Assembly: GCF_016924645.1 (NCBI RefSeq)
Contig: NZ_JAFFJV010000024.1
Coordinates: 1 to 64,000 of the forward strand
Direction of reading: 5' to 3'
Length of the DNA stretch: 64,000 nt
Origin: Rufibacter psychrotolerans
Lineage (GTDB): Bacteria; Bacteroidota; Bacteroidia; Cytophagales; Hymenobacteraceae
The notes beneath the pieces were generated by a model. It saw only the letters and a list, made by a program, of their open reading frames with translations, did not search any database and was not told the DNA's origin. Position numbers and translations under genes: made by a program. This document shows, in pieces, positions 1 to 8,212 of this stretch. Position 1 is the first letter of the stretch, and every line of letters begins with the position of its first letter.

Positions 1-129
1 CTCGCTCGCCTCTGGCGAGTGTGAGCTTTTCCGAGGCCTCTGGCCTCGTTGCGGGAAGCACCAACCTTACCTTTCTACCATTGCGGCCAGAGACCGCCCC
101 ATGACTCACACTCGCCAGAGGCGAGCGAG
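1..129. repeat. Nested palindromic repeat element
   Basis: A perfect 25-bp inverted repeat pairs 1-25 with 105-129. Inside and within the arms lie four short hairpins whose loops are TCT or AGA: CTCGCC-TCT-GGCGAG (5-19), CGAGGCC-TCT-GGCCTCG (32-48), a GCGG/CCGC pair around 83-97 and the mirror of the first in the right arm. No open reading frame is present. It looks like a small non-autonomous palindromic element; it may extend beyond the left edge of the window. Confidence 0.7.
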
Positions 130-228
130 GGAGTGATCTTCAGGAAACTGCAGCTAGTAATCGTAAAGAAAAGAATTGTCTCTGCTTGCCCACAGAACTA
201 AGCGCTTCATGCATTTCTCAGAAGGTTA

Positions 229-714
229 CTACTCCAAAAAATTCAGTCTTGGAATAAACAAATCATCCATGTTCACCAACGCATGCAGAATAGGATGCAG
301 CTCTTCCCGTTTGAGTTTGAACAACTCCCGGATGCTCATAAACTTTACCTCCTCCAAAAGCTGAGCGTGCCGTTCTAACTCTGGGTCTGAACCTAAAGCA
401 AGCGTGCCGTTCACAAGTTTTACCTCAAAAAACAACTCAAGGGCGTGCAGGGGTGGGCGGAGAAACTCGTTCATATACAGGAATCTACCCACTTCTACTT
501 CAAGCCCGGTTTCTTCCACAAACTCCCGTTTGAGACACGCTTTTACAGTCTCGCCGTAGTTCAGGCCACCCCCGGGGGGAATCCAGAAAGCACCCTCGCC
601 TAAGGCGGCTTTGTGGCGGGCAAGCAGTAATTTATCGTCCTGTACCAGAAGTCCGCAGACCCTAATTCTTGTCTTTTGTGAGTAAGTCTCCGCGAACGGG
701 TGAATGTTCTCCAT
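229..714 (-). CDS. NUDIX hydrolase
   Basis: Cytoplasmic NUDIX-fold pyrophosphohydrolase of 161 residues, a usual length for the family. The Nudix box lies at residues 49-71: G49, E55, then R63-E64 and E67-E68 followed by G70, matching the Mg2+-binding consensus with all acidic residues present. The substrate cannot be read from sequence; the family includes enzymes acting on oxidised nucleotides, ADP-ribose and nucleoside diphosphate sugars. It is transcribed divergently from the thioesterase gene, with only 38 bp between the two starts, so their promoters overlap. It is a lone gene on its strand here. Confidence 0.85.
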   Translation of the reverse strand: MENIHPFAETYSQKTRIRVCGLLVQDDKLLLARHKAALGEGAFWIPPGGGLNYGETVKACLKREFVEETGLEVEVGRFLYMNEFLRPPLHALELFFEVKLVNGTLALGSDPELERHAQLLEEVKFMSIRELFKLKREELHPILHALVNMDDLFIPRLNFLE

Positions 715-717
715 AGG

Positions 718-748
718 TTGTGGGGGAGGGTTGAAGGCTGTACTTTTG
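718..748 (+). promoter_or_regulatory. Bacteroidota-type promoter of the thioesterase-helicase pair
   Basis: TTG at 718-720, a 20-bp spacer and TACTTTTG at 741-748 match the Bacteroidota primary-sigma consensus (TTTG, about 19-21 bp, TAnnTTTG). The start codon at 753 is only five bases after the -7 box, so the transcript would be leaderless or nearly so. Confidence 0.6.
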
Positions 749-752
749 TAAG

Positions 753-1208
753 ATGTTAAAGACGTTCAATCCTGAGTTTAGAGATACGGTAAAAGAAAAA
801 CTTCAGCGGCAATTTTACATGCATTTGCTGGGTTTTGAAATAGAAACCATTGAAATAGGGCTGGTAGAAGGCCAACTGCAACTGGAAGAAAAGCACAAAC
901 AGCACAAAGGATTCGCGCACGGCGGTGTCATTGCCACCCTGGCTGACATTGTGATGGGCTTTGCCGCCGTTACTTTGGTGCCCGCTGACCAGCACGTGGT
1001 CACCGCCGACCTGAAAGTCTCTTACCTGAACCCAGGCGTAGGAACGGCGCTTTTTGCCAAAGGTTGGGTCTTAAAACAAGGCAAAAGGTTGAACTTTTGT
1101 GAGGCAGAAATCTTTACAATAAATGGCCAGGGCGAGAAAAATATGATCGCGAAGGCCTCGGCTACCATGGCGACGTTAGCGCCGGAAGCCGATAAATCTC
1201 AAGACTAG
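753..1208 (+). CDS. Hotdog-fold acyl-CoA thioesterase (PaaI/YbgC-like)
   Basis: Predicted cytoplasmic thioesterase of 151 residues. The hotdog signature is visible as F-A-H-G-G-V at residues 54-59, with an acidic residue (D65) in the following helix, as in the PaaI/DUF4442-like group that hydrolyses acyl-CoA thioesters. The core ends near residue 140; the last ten residues are a polar tail. The stop codon is two bases before the start of the RecD-like helicase, so the two are almost surely cotranscribed, although no functional link is obvious. The start is supported by the promoter box just upstream. Substrate is unknown. Confidence 0.8.
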   Translation: MLKTFNPEFRDTVKEKLQRQFYMHLLGFEIETIEIGLVEGQLQLEEKHKQHKGFAHGGVIATLADIVMGFAAVTLVPADQHVVTADLKVSYLNPGVGTALFAKGWVLKQGKRLNFCEAEIFTINGQGEKNMIAKASATMATLAPEADKSQD

Positions 1209-1210
1209 AC

Positions 1211-2638
1211 ATGACGCCAGCAGAAGCACTCCGCCAGAATTTTCCCTTTGAACCTACCCAGGACCAAGCCCAGCTTTTTCAGAAACTGGACCAGTTCATC
1301 ATGCGCCGCACTGGCCTGAAAGAGGTGTTTTTGCTCAAGGGGTTTGCCGGTACCGGTAAAACCACGGTGGTGAGCGCGCTGGTGAAAATCCTGAACAAGT
1401 TTGGCTACAAATATGTGCTGCTGGCACCTACCGGGCGGGCGGCAAAGGTGATGTCCACGTATTCGGCCAAGCCGGCGTCCACCATCCATAAAAAGATCTA
1501 TAAGCAAACGAACAATCCGTACTCAGACGGGCTGGCTTTTTCGCGGCAACCCAACAAGAGCGAGCAGGTAGTCTACATCGTAGACGAGGCCTCCATGATT
1601 TCTGATGACAAAGCCTTCGGCGACAATGGTTTGCTGCAGGATCTGCTGGGCTATGTGTTTGAGAAGCCCAGCAACAAACTGCTGCTCATTGGCGATACCG
1701 CTCAGTTGCCGCCCGTGAACCAGACCATCAGCCCATCTCTGGATGCGAGTTATCTGCAACGTAATTTCCAGTGCCACGTGCACGAGATGGAGATGCGCCA
1801 GGTAATGCGTCAGGCCGAGGAGTCCGGGATTTTGATGAACGCTACCCGCTTGCGAAACGAGCTGGTGAAAGAGCAACCGGAGCTGGCCTTCAAAACCAAA
1901 GGCTATCGGGATATCTTCTCCATGCGAGGCGACAAACTGGAAGACGGTCTGCGGTATGCTTATGACAAGTTCGGGATTGACAATACCACCGTTATCTGCC
2001 GCTCCAACAAAACCGCCAACCTCTACAACCAGCACATCCGGCGGCAGATTTTCTTTGCCGAGGACGAGATTGGCGTAGGCGATTACCTCATGATCGTGCG
2101 CAACAACTATACCTGGCTGCCCAAAGATTCCAGCATCGGGTTCATGGCCAACGGCGACTTTGTGGAGGTGACCAAAATCATCCGCTACGAAGAAATGTAC
2201 GGCATGCGCTTCGCGGATGTACGCATCAGGTTTGTGGATTATCCCAACGAGGAAGAACTGGAAACTAAGATCATGCTGGACACGCTCTACTCAGAAGCTC
2301 CCGCGCTTCCTGCCGACAAGAACAAGGAACTATACCAGCAGGTGCTCCTGGATTACCAGCACATTACCAGCAAACGCCAGCGGGCGCAGGAGATGCGGCA
2401 AGACAAGTACCTGAACGCTTTGCAGGTGAAGTTTGCCTATGCGCTCACTTGCCACAAGGCGCAGGGCGGGCAATGGCAGGCGGTGTTTGTAGATCATGGT
2501 TTCCTGAAAGAAGATACGGTCACGCAGGATTTTGCCCGCTGGCTGTACACGGCGGCTACCCGGGCCTCAGAGCAGTTGTTTCTGGTGAACTTCAATGAAA
2601 AACTGATTGAAAATGCTGCGGCACCCGTAGAGGACTAA
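1211..2638 (+). CDS. RecD-like ATP-dependent DNA helicase (superfamily 1)
   Basis: SF1 helicase of 475 residues. Walker A (G-F-A-G-T-G-K-T-T) is at residues 44-52, Walker B (I-V-D-E-A-S) at about 123-128, and the C-terminal UvrD_C_2-type motif (T-C-H-K-A-Q-G) near 415-421, as in RecD2/Dda-type 5'-3' helicases. It is much shorter than full RecD2 and lacks the N-terminal extension, matching the short 'AAA family ATPase/ATP-dependent endonuclease' proteins common in Bacteroidota. It should act in the cytoplasm on DNA, in repair or replication restart; the exact role is inference. It follows the thioesterase gene by two bases. Confidence 0.85.
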   Translation: MTPAEALRQNFPFEPTQDQAQLFQKLDQFIMRRTGLKEVFLLKGFAGTGKTTVVSALVKILNKFGYKYVLLAPTGRAAKVMSTYSAKPASTIHKKIYKQTNNPYSDGLAFSRQPNKSEQVVYIVDEASMISDDKAFGDNGLLQDLLGYVFEKPSNKLLLIGDTAQLPPVNQTISPSLDASYLQRNFQCHVHEMEMRQVMRQAEESGILMNATRLRNELVKEQPELAFKTKGYRDIFSMRGDKLEDGLRYAYDKFGIDNTTVICRSNKTANLYNQHIRRQIFFAEDEIGVGDYLMIVRNNYTWLPKDSSIGFMANGDFVEVTKIIRYEEMYGMRFADVRIRFVDYPNEEELETKIMLDTLYSEAPALPADKNKELYQQVLLDYQHITSKRQRAQEMRQDKYLNALQVKFAYALTCHKAQGGQWQAVFVDHGFLKEDTVTQDFARWLYTAATRASEQLFLVNFNEKLIENAAAPVED

Positions 2639-2698
2639 TCATTTCTGAAGAATACGTATCTTTACCAATTATCGGCTTCGTTACCAATCTTAGCAGAA

Positions 2699-3145
2699 AT
2701 GAAGAAATTACTTTTAGGGGCACTGTTCCTGTTGTTTGGCGGCTCAGCGGCCATGGCGCAAACCAACCCGGCGGCGCAAACGCAAACGGCTGTTGCTCCT
2801 ATTGCCACTCCGGCACCTGCTCCGGCTGGTCCGTCCATTCTGTTTGATGAGCCCAAGTTCAACTACGGCGAGATCAAGCCCGGCGATGTCATTGAGCATG
2901 CGTTCAAATTCACGAACAACGGCACGCTGCCCCTGATCATCTACAACGTGAAAACCACGTGCGGCTGCACCGTATCGGAATACCCAGAAGCTCCCGTGAT
3001 GCCCGGCGAAACAGCGGTGATCAAAGCCCGCTTCAACAGCGCCGGCAAACGCGGTCAGCAGAACAAAGTTCTGATTGTGGAGTCCAACGCTATTCAGGGT
3101 AACGCGCAGGTAGTTTTTTCTTCCACCATCGCTTCTGCCAACTAG
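2699..3145 (+). CDS. Secreted DUF1573 domain protein
   Basis: 148 residues with an N-terminal signal peptide (M-K-K-L-L-L-G-A-L-F..., cut predicted after A-M-A-Q near residue 21), then an Ala/Pro/Thr-rich linker to about residue 45 and one DUF1573 domain. That domain is an immunoglobulin-like (ASH/MSP-like) fold typical of periplasmic or surface proteins of Bacteroidota. The C-G-C motif at the hallmark K-T-T-C-G-C-T site is present. Function is unknown for the family. It stands alone, 60 bp after the helicase, and ends at a strong bidirectional terminator. Confidence 0.85.
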   Translation: MKKLLLGALFLLFGGSAAMAQTNPAAQTQTAVAPIATPAPAPAGPSILFDEPKFNYGEIKPGDVIEHAFKFTNNGTLPLIIYNVKTTCGCTVSEYPEAPVMPGETAVIKARFNSAGKRGQQNKVLIVESNAIQGNAQVVFSSTIASAN

Positions 3146-3169
3146 CGTTTACACGTTGTTTTTCAAAAA

Positions 3170-3220
3170 ATAAAGCCAAAACGCCTCTCTTGCTTTGCAG
3201 GAGAGGCGTTTTGGCTTTAT
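3170..3220. terminator. Bidirectional terminator
   Basis: A perfect 20-bp stem (arms 3170-3189 and 3201-3220) with an 11-nt loop, flanked by A/T tracts on both sides. It sits between the convergent DUF1573 (+) and DUF423 (-) genes and can serve both. Confidence 0.85.
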
Positions 3221-3234
3221 CGGTCGTATAGTGC

Positions 3235-3618
3235 TTAGGGCAGATTCTTGGCCAGCGCCCACACCAGGTTCAGCCACCCGGCAATCATGAACAGCCCGCC
3301 AATAGGAGTGATGGCGCCCATCCACTTAATGCCGGTGAGACAAAGAATATACAGCGAACCGGAGAAAATCAGGATACCAATAAGAAAACAAAGGCCCGAG
3401 ATGCGCATGCCGGTAGCGCCGGGAAATTGCGACATCAGCACGCCCACCAGCAACAGGCCCAACGCGTGGTACATCTGGTATTTCACGGCTGTCTCAAAGG
3501 TCTCGGTGCGGCCGGTCTCGGTTAGCATCTTGGACAAGCCGTGGGCTCCAAACGCGCCAATCATTACGCCCAAACCGCTCAGCAGGGCCCCCAGGATCAA
3601 TATAGTTTTAATGCTCAT
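3235..3618 (-). CDS. DUF423 family inner-membrane protein
   Basis: 127-residue integral membrane protein with four predicted membrane segments. The N-terminal G-A-F-G-A-H-G-L motif and the M-Y-H-A-L-G motif identify DUF423 (YgdD/YwdK). Function is unknown. It lies 10 bp downstream of the yggS-like gene and is the last gene of the minus-strand operon that begins at the DUF58 gene. Confidence 0.88.
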   Translation of the reverse strand: MSIKTILILGALLSGLGVMIGAFGAHGLSKMLTETGRTETFETAVKYQMYHALGLLLVGVLMSQFPGATGMRISGLCFLIGILIFSGSLYILCLTGIKWMGAITPIGGLFMIAGWLNLVWALAKNLP

Positions 3619-3628
3619 TTTTGGAAAA

Positions 3629-4315
3629 TCAGTGTGAAACGGAATAGTTACGGTTGCCGAAGATAGCGCTGCCCACTCTAATCATGGTGCTGCCCTCGGC
3701 AATGGCTAATTGGTAATCTGAGCTCATGCCCATGGAAATTTCCTTGTAATACGGCGCCTCCGGGAAAAACTCTGCTTTTAGCGCCTCAAAGTAGCCGCGC
3801 AAACGGGAGAATTCACGTTGCAGATGCTGTTCGTCATCGGTGTTGGTAGCCACGCCCATCACGCCGCAGATGCGCACGTGCTTTAGATTCCTGAATGCCT
3901 CTGACCGAAGGATTTCCTGAGCCTCTTCCAGGTCAAGCCCGAATTTGGTTTCCTCCTCGGCGATGTAGAACTGCAGCAGGCAGTCAATAACCCGGTTGTG
4001 TTTCTGGCCTTGTTTCTCAATTTCAAGCAGCAAACGCAGGCTGTCTACCGATTGGATCAGGTGCACGAAAGGCGCAATGTACTTCACCTTATTGGTTTGC
4101 AGGTGCCCGATCATGTGCCATTCCACATCAGCGGGAAGCTGTGGTTGTTTCAGCATCATTTCCTGCGCCTTGTTTTCGCCAAAAGCCCTTTGCCCGCCTT
4201 CGTACGCCTCCCGGATCAGTTCTACCGGGTGGGTTTTGGAAACGGCAATCAGGCGGCAGTTGGTACCGGCTAACTTTTGCTGGAAATCATGGATATTCTC
4301 CTGGATAGTCCTCAT
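3629..4315 (-). CDS. YggS/PLPBP family PLP-binding protein
   Basis: 228-residue PLP homeostasis protein (alanine-racemase N-domain fold). The PLP-binding lysine is K27 in A-V-S-K-T-H-P, and the family motif G-M-S-S-D-Y near the C-terminus plus R-V-G-S-A-I-F-G are present. Known YggS proteins bind pyridoxal phosphate and maintain amino-acid and B6 balance; they lack racemase activity. The ATG at 4315 is chosen over an upstream start at 4363, because it gives the normal length and overlaps the batA stop as TGATG, which suggests translational coupling. Confidence 0.9.
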   Translation of the reverse strand: MRTIQENIHDFQQKLAGTNCRLIAVSKTHPVELIREAYEGGQRAFGENKAQEMMLKQPQLPADVEWHMIGHLQTNKVKYIAPFVHLIQSVDSLRLLLEIEKQGQKHNRVIDCLLQFYIAEEETKFGLDLEEAQEILRSEAFRNLKHVRICGVMGVATNTDDEQHLQREFSRLRGYFEALKAEFFPEAPYYKEISMGMSSDYQLAIAEGSTMIRVGSAIFGNRNYSVSH

Positions 4316-5364
4316 CAATCTTCTAACGCGTTGGTGAAAAAGGTGTTTTTGAGCAGCAGCCACAACAGCAGCAGAACAATTGCCCAGCGCAAATATATCT
4401 GGTAATAATCACGCGTATCGCGGTAGCGGGTTTCTTTTATCTCGGTTTTCTCCAGGGTATTGATGCGCCGGAAGATCTGGGACAAGGCATTAGCTCCCTC
4501 GGCCCGGAAGAACTGACCTTCAGCCAAAGAGGCTAACTGGCGTAACGTTTTCTCTTCCAGGCCGGTCTGCACCGTGACTTGTCTGCCCGTGGAGTCATCC
4601 GGCATCTGCACCGTACCTTCTTTGCCAATGCCTACCGTGTAGAGTTTTAGCTGAAACGCATGGGCTAATTGAGCCGCCAACTCAGGATCCAGGCTACCGG
4701 CAGTGTTTTCGCCGTCGCTGATGAGGATGCACACCTTTGATTTTGCTTTTGACTCCCGCAACCGGTTGATGGCCACGGCCAGGGCGCTGCCAATGGCGGT
4801 ACCATCCTCAGAAATCATGTTCAGGTGGATGCTCCGGATGCTTTCGCGCACCAGTTCGTAGTCGGTGGTGAGCGGGGTGAGGGAGTAAGCGTGCCCGGCA
4901 AACACCACCACCCCGATGCGGTCCTGCACGCGCCCATTCACAAACTGCAGGGCCACCTCTTTGGCGGCTTCCAGGCGGTTGGGCTGAAAATCGGTGAGTT
5001 CCATGGAGCCGGAAACGTCCATGACCAGCACAATGTCAATCCCTTCCGAGGAAAGTTCTACAGTTTCATCGGTTTTCTGCGGACGCGCCAAAGCCACCAG
5101 CACCAGCATCAGGAAAAGCCCAAAGACTACGTCGGGTACGTAGCGCAGGATGCTGGTCCAGTGCCAGGTGGCGTTGCCCTCAAACAGGGCCACGTCCAGC
5201 TTCTTGCGGAACCGCACGTGCAGGAGCCAGCGCAAGAGGAACAGGAGGGGCACCGCCAGCAGGGCGTACAGGAAACCGGGGTTGGCCCAGTCAAACGACT
5301 GCCAGGTGCGCCAGTAAAACCAGCTAAAGTTGAGCCAGGAGAAATCAGCGGGGGCTTGCCACAT
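4315..5364 (-). CDS. batA: BatA-like von Willebrand factor A membrane protein
   Basis: 349-residue protein anchored in the inner membrane. Two hydrophobic segments precede the VWA domain (about residues 30-48 and 75-93) and one follows it near the C-terminus (about 325-345). The MIDAS metal site is intact: D116-x-S118-x-S120, with a later T-D and S-D-G-E. This order is that of BatA in the Bacteroides aerotolerance (moxR-bat) operons. Its start overlaps the preceding BatD-like gene by 20 bp. No BatB, BatC or BatE follow: the next gene is yggS. The role in stress tolerance is inferred from the family. Confidence 0.85.
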   Translation of the reverse strand: MWQAPADFSWLNFSWFYWRTWQSFDWANPGFLYALLAVPLLFLLRWLLHVRFRKKLDVALFEGNATWHWTSILRYVPDVVFGLFLMLVLVALARPQKTDETVELSSEGIDIVLVMDVSGSMELTDFQPNRLEAAKEVALQFVNGRVQDRIGVVVFAGHAYSLTPLTTDYELVRESIRSIHLNMISEDGTAIGSALAVAINRLRESKAKSKVCILISDGENTAGSLDPELAAQLAHAFQLKLYTVGIGKEGTVQMPDDSTGRQVTVQTGLEEKTLRQLASLAEGQFFRAEGANALSQIFRRINTLEKTEIKETRYRDTRDYYQIYLRWAIVLLLLWLLLKNTFFTNALED

Positions 5365-6271
5365 TGCGCAGGGAGTCTCGGATTAAAACATAGCGTTGGG
5401 CCGCGAACTCGGCCAGTTGGGTGAGGGAGTCGGCCACCTCGGTCTCGTCGTCTGAGATGATGTTGCCGTAAATGGCCCGGTCGCACACCCGCAGGGCGTT
5501 GCTCACCAGCTCGTCTTCCTCGTAGTAGGTGGTGATTTCCTTGGTGGTGAACGAGTTGATCTCTATGTCCTCCAGCTTGGTTAAGTAGTTCTTCCACAGG
5601 ATAATGGCCCGCTCCAGGTGATCCAGGGTTTTAAGGCGCTTGAACCGGTCCCGGGTGGTCTGCAGCCGGGACTGGAACTGGGCCTGGTCTTTCCGGAGCA
5701 CATACAGTTTGTAGCGGGTGTTAATGCTTTTCCCAAACAGGACCCAGATGCCGCCCACCAGAATGGCCGCCGCCACCGCGCCCAGACCCCAGTAAATGTA
5801 GTTGAACTGCTCAATCACGGGCATGAGGTGCGTGGCCGATTGGAGGGGCAAAGAGTCACCGACCTGGGCGACTTTCTGGATCAGGATGACCGAGTCGGGG
5901 TCGGCCAGGAGGTGGGCGGTGTCGGTGTTGAGGAAGAGCCGGACCGGCAACCGGAGCGACTGCACGGGCCTGAGGCTGAAGGTGCGCAGCGTGTAGATGG
6001 TGCTGTCTGTGCTGATGCCCCCCACGGTGCGTGTGGGGAAGAACTCTTTTTTCACCAGCTCAAAGGGGGCAAAGCTGAAGGCAGAGTCCGGGAAGACCAC
6101 CTCGGCCTTGGGCGAATGCCGGGACAGCAGCACGTACCGCACCGACCGCCCCAACTCTACGGAGTCCTGCAGGAAGAACCCCTCAATCTTCACCGCGGGA
6201 AACTGGGCCCAAGCCACCAGAGGCAGCAGGCAGAACAAGAGGCAACTTAGCTTTTTTAACAAGGGAGACAA
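5345..6271 (-). CDS. BatD-like exported protein with one membrane anchor
   Basis: 308 residues: signal peptide (residues 1-22, ending W-A-Q), a beta-rich extracytoplasmic part, a membrane segment at about 160-180 and a charged, helical cytoplasmic tail. This is the usual hypothetical protein found between DUF58 and BatA in Bacteroidota moxR-bat operons, and resembles a short BatD (or BatD with a DUF4381-like tail). No ATG is available at the 5' end: the likely start is TTG at 6271 or TTG at 6262. It overlaps batA by 20 bp. The assignment rests on position and topology more than on motifs. Confidence 0.7.
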   Translation of the reverse strand: MSPLLKKLSCLLFCLLPLVAWAQFPAVKIEGFFLQDSVELGRSVRYVLLSRHSPKAEVVFPDSAFSFAPFELVKKEFFPTRTVGGISTDSTIYTLRTFSLRPVQSLRLPVRLFLNTDTAHLLADPDSVILIQKVAQVGDSLPLQSATHLMPVIEQFNYIYWGLGAVAAAILVGGIWVLFGKSINTRYKLYVLRKDQAQFQSRLQTTRDRFKRLKTLDHLERAIILWKNYLTKLEDIEINSFTTKEITTYYEEDELVSNALRVCDRAIYGNIISDDETEVADSLTQLAEFAAQRYVLIRDSLRNVASPR

Positions 6272-6405
6272 TTCAATGTTACGTATGGGGGGCGGGCAGG
6301 GCCACCGCCGTATTCTTTGGTAAAAGGTTTACTGGAGCGTAGTTTGGGTAAGGCCTTGTTTTTAAGCCGTTTTGCTGAAAACAGACGTAAAACCCCAAGG
6401 CCTCG

Positions 6406-7287
6406 CTAAGCGCTTCGTTTCATGATCTTGTTCCGGGCCCTGAACAGGTTCACCAACTGGGGCACGTAGTCCTGCTCCACGTAAATGGGCAGGAAATCGG
6501 CCTGGTACTGGCGGCAGAGCCGGGCCAGCCGTTCCTGGTTCTGGGCGTACGGCAAGAGGTAGCGCTCCCTGAACTCCCGGGAAGACGTGTTGATCCAGAT
6601 GGTTTTGCCGGTTTCCTTGTCCAGCAGGGGCACAATGCCCAGCTTGGGGAAGTGGACCTCGCGTTTGTCTACCAGTTGCAGCACAATCAGGTCGTGTTTC
6701 TTGGCCAGCATGATCAGTTCCCGCTCGTAGTTCAGGTCAATAAAGTCCGAGATCAGGATGATGATGCTCTTGCGCTTCACCACGTTGAGGCACAGCTTGA
6801 TGCCCGCGCCAATGTTGGTCTTGAGCGACTGCGGCTTCAGCTCGGCCAGGGTTTTGATGAGCGAGTAGGCGTGGTCATTGCCTTTGCCGGGCTTCAGGTA
6901 GCGCTCTTTGCCGTCGGTGAAGCAGATCATGCCCAGTTGGCTGCCCTGTTTTAAGGCCGAAAGCGCCAAAATACCGCCAATCTCCTTGCCCAGGTCCATC
7001 TTCTGGTTGCCGGGCGTGCCCAGGGCGTGCGAACCGCTCACGTCCAGCAGCAGGAACACGTTCTGCTCTTTCTCCTCGCGGTAGGTCTTCACGAAGGTGC
7101 CGTGTCCCTTGGCCGTTACGTTCCAGTCAATGGCGCGCACGTCATCGCCGTACTGGTAGGCGCGCACGTCGTCAAACTCCAGGCCGGAGCTTTTGAACAC
7201 AGATTTGAAGTCGCCCTGCATCTGGGCGTCAATTGCCTTTCTAATCTGTATCTCGTACTTTCGTAGCTTCCTGACCAAGTCTTTCAT
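6406..7287 (-). CDS. DUF58 domain protein (MoxR-associated, VWA-like)
   Basis: 293-residue cytoplasmic protein. The DUF58 signature (G-L-E-F-D-D-V-R-x-Y-x-x-G-D-D-V-R-x-I-D-W) is at residues 35-55, followed by a VWA-type segment with D82-x-S84-x-S86. Such proteins work with MoxR AAA+ ATPases and Bat proteins. It heads the minus-strand operon DUF58-BatD-like-BatA-YggS-DUF423, but no moxR gene is next to it; a divergent lipoprotein gene lies upstream. The 134-bp gap to the next gene carries a decayed copy of the intergenic palindrome (about 6360-6395). Confidence 0.88.
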   Translation of the reverse strand: MKDLVRKLRKYEIQIRKAIDAQMQGDFKSVFKSSGLEFDDVRAYQYGDDVRAIDWNVTAKGHGTFVKTYREEKEQNVFLLLDVSGSHALGTPGNQKMDLGKEIGGILALSALKQGSQLGMICFTDGKERYLKPGKGNDHAYSLIKTLAELKPQSLKTNIGAGIKLCLNVVKRKSIIILISDFIDLNYERELIMLAKKHDLIVLQLVDKREVHFPKLGIVPLLDKETGKTIWINTSSREFRERYLLPYAQNQERLARLCRQYQADFLPIYVEQDYVPQLVNLFRARNKIMKRSA

Positions 7288-7341
7288 GCCCCCTAAAGGT
7301 TTGTGCAGCGTCTAAAATTACCGAAACTTACGAACAACCGC

Positions 7342-7713
7342 GTGAAAAAACAGTTGTGTCTGCTTTTGTTGCCCCTGGTGGTGTTTGCCTGCTCCCAGGA
7401 TTCGGGTAAGCCCGCCGACCTGATTCCGGAGGAGAAGATGACCCGCATCATGCTGGACATCCACCTCACCGAGGCAGCCGTGGGGCGCACCCACCGGGAT
7501 GTTGACACCTCGCGCGTAGCTTACCGGGAAGCCCACAAGCTTATCTTAAAACGACACGCCGTCTCAGATAGTGCCTTCAAGCACAGCTATGACTATTACC
7601 TGGCCCACCCAGAAAAGATGGACAAAATCTACGAGGTGGTGCTGGACAGCCTGAGCATCAGGGAGGCGAAGCTCACCCCCAAATTAGCGCAGGACTCCGT
7701 AACCGCTATTTAA
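7342..7713 (+). CDS. DUF4296 lipoprotein
   Basis: About 123 residues. The preferred start is GTG at 7342, which gives a classical lipoprotein signal (V-K-K-Q-L-C-L-L-L-L-P-L-V-V-F-A-C) with the lipobox cysteine at residue 17; another GTG at 7303 would add 13 charged residues before it. The mature part matches the DUF4296 pattern (a helix with L-D-I-H-L-T-E-A-A, then Y-Y-L-x-H-P-E). DUF4296 is a Bacteroidota family of unknown function, probably in the outer membrane. It is divergent from the DUF58 operon. Confidence 0.8.
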   Translation: MKKQLCLLLLPLVVFACSQDSGKPADLIPEEKMTRIMLDIHLTEAAVGRTHRDVDTSRVAYREAHKLILKRHAVSDSAFKHSYDYYLAHPEKMDKIYEVVLDSLSIREAKLTPKLAQDSVTAI

Positions 7714-7732
7714 AGCCAGAAAGCAGTTTGGC

Positions 7733-8071
7733 TTAGATAAGGCGCTTGCCGTTAGGTACTTTGGCCTGCGGCTGAGCCAGTACAATGTGCCCATCCTCAT
7801 CGGCGAAGCCCGTGACCAGCACCTCAGACCGCCAGGGACCAATCTGCTTCACCGGAAAGTTGGCCACGCAGATGACCTGTTGCCCTACCAGGCTCTCCGG
7901 CGCATAGTGGTGCGTGATCTGGGCGCTGGATTTCTTGATGCCCAGTTCGCCCAGGTCCACCCAGAGCTTGTAGGCCGGTTTGCGGGCCTCGGGGAAGGGC
8001 TCGGCCTGTACAATAGTGCCTACCCGCAGGTCAACGGCCGTAAACTGTTCCCAGGTGATGGTGTTCTCCAT
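7733..8071 (-). CDS. csaA: CsaA-like tRNA-binding domain protein
   Basis: 112 residues, a single OB-fold tRNA-binding domain of the CsaA / MetRS C-terminal type. The motif D-L-R-V-G-T-I near the N-terminus and the I-K-x-S-S-A-Q-I and F-P-V-K-Q-I-G segments are typical. CsaA is described as a chaperone with secretion-related activity and tRNA-binding ability. The ATG at 8071 gives the family length; an upstream in-frame start at 8128 would add an unlikely 19-residue extension. It is convergent with the DUF4296 gene, with only 19 bp between the two stops. Confidence 0.88.
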   Translation of the reverse strand: MENTITWEQFTAVDLRVGTIVQAEPFPEARKPAYKLWVDLGELGIKKSSAQITHHYAPESLVGQQVICVANFPVKQIGPWRSEVLVTGFADEDGHIVLAQPQAKVPNGKRLI

Positions 8072-8212
8072 GTGTTTTTGCGCCCAAGATAAGGCCTGCG
8101 CCCCCAATAGGCAAATACGGAGTGCCATCCGTAAAAACCTCTACAAGGGGGCAGCGTATTCCTAGAAAGAGCTTTTCCTTTCGGCGGAGCTTCCATCCTT
8201 ATCCTTCAAGCT

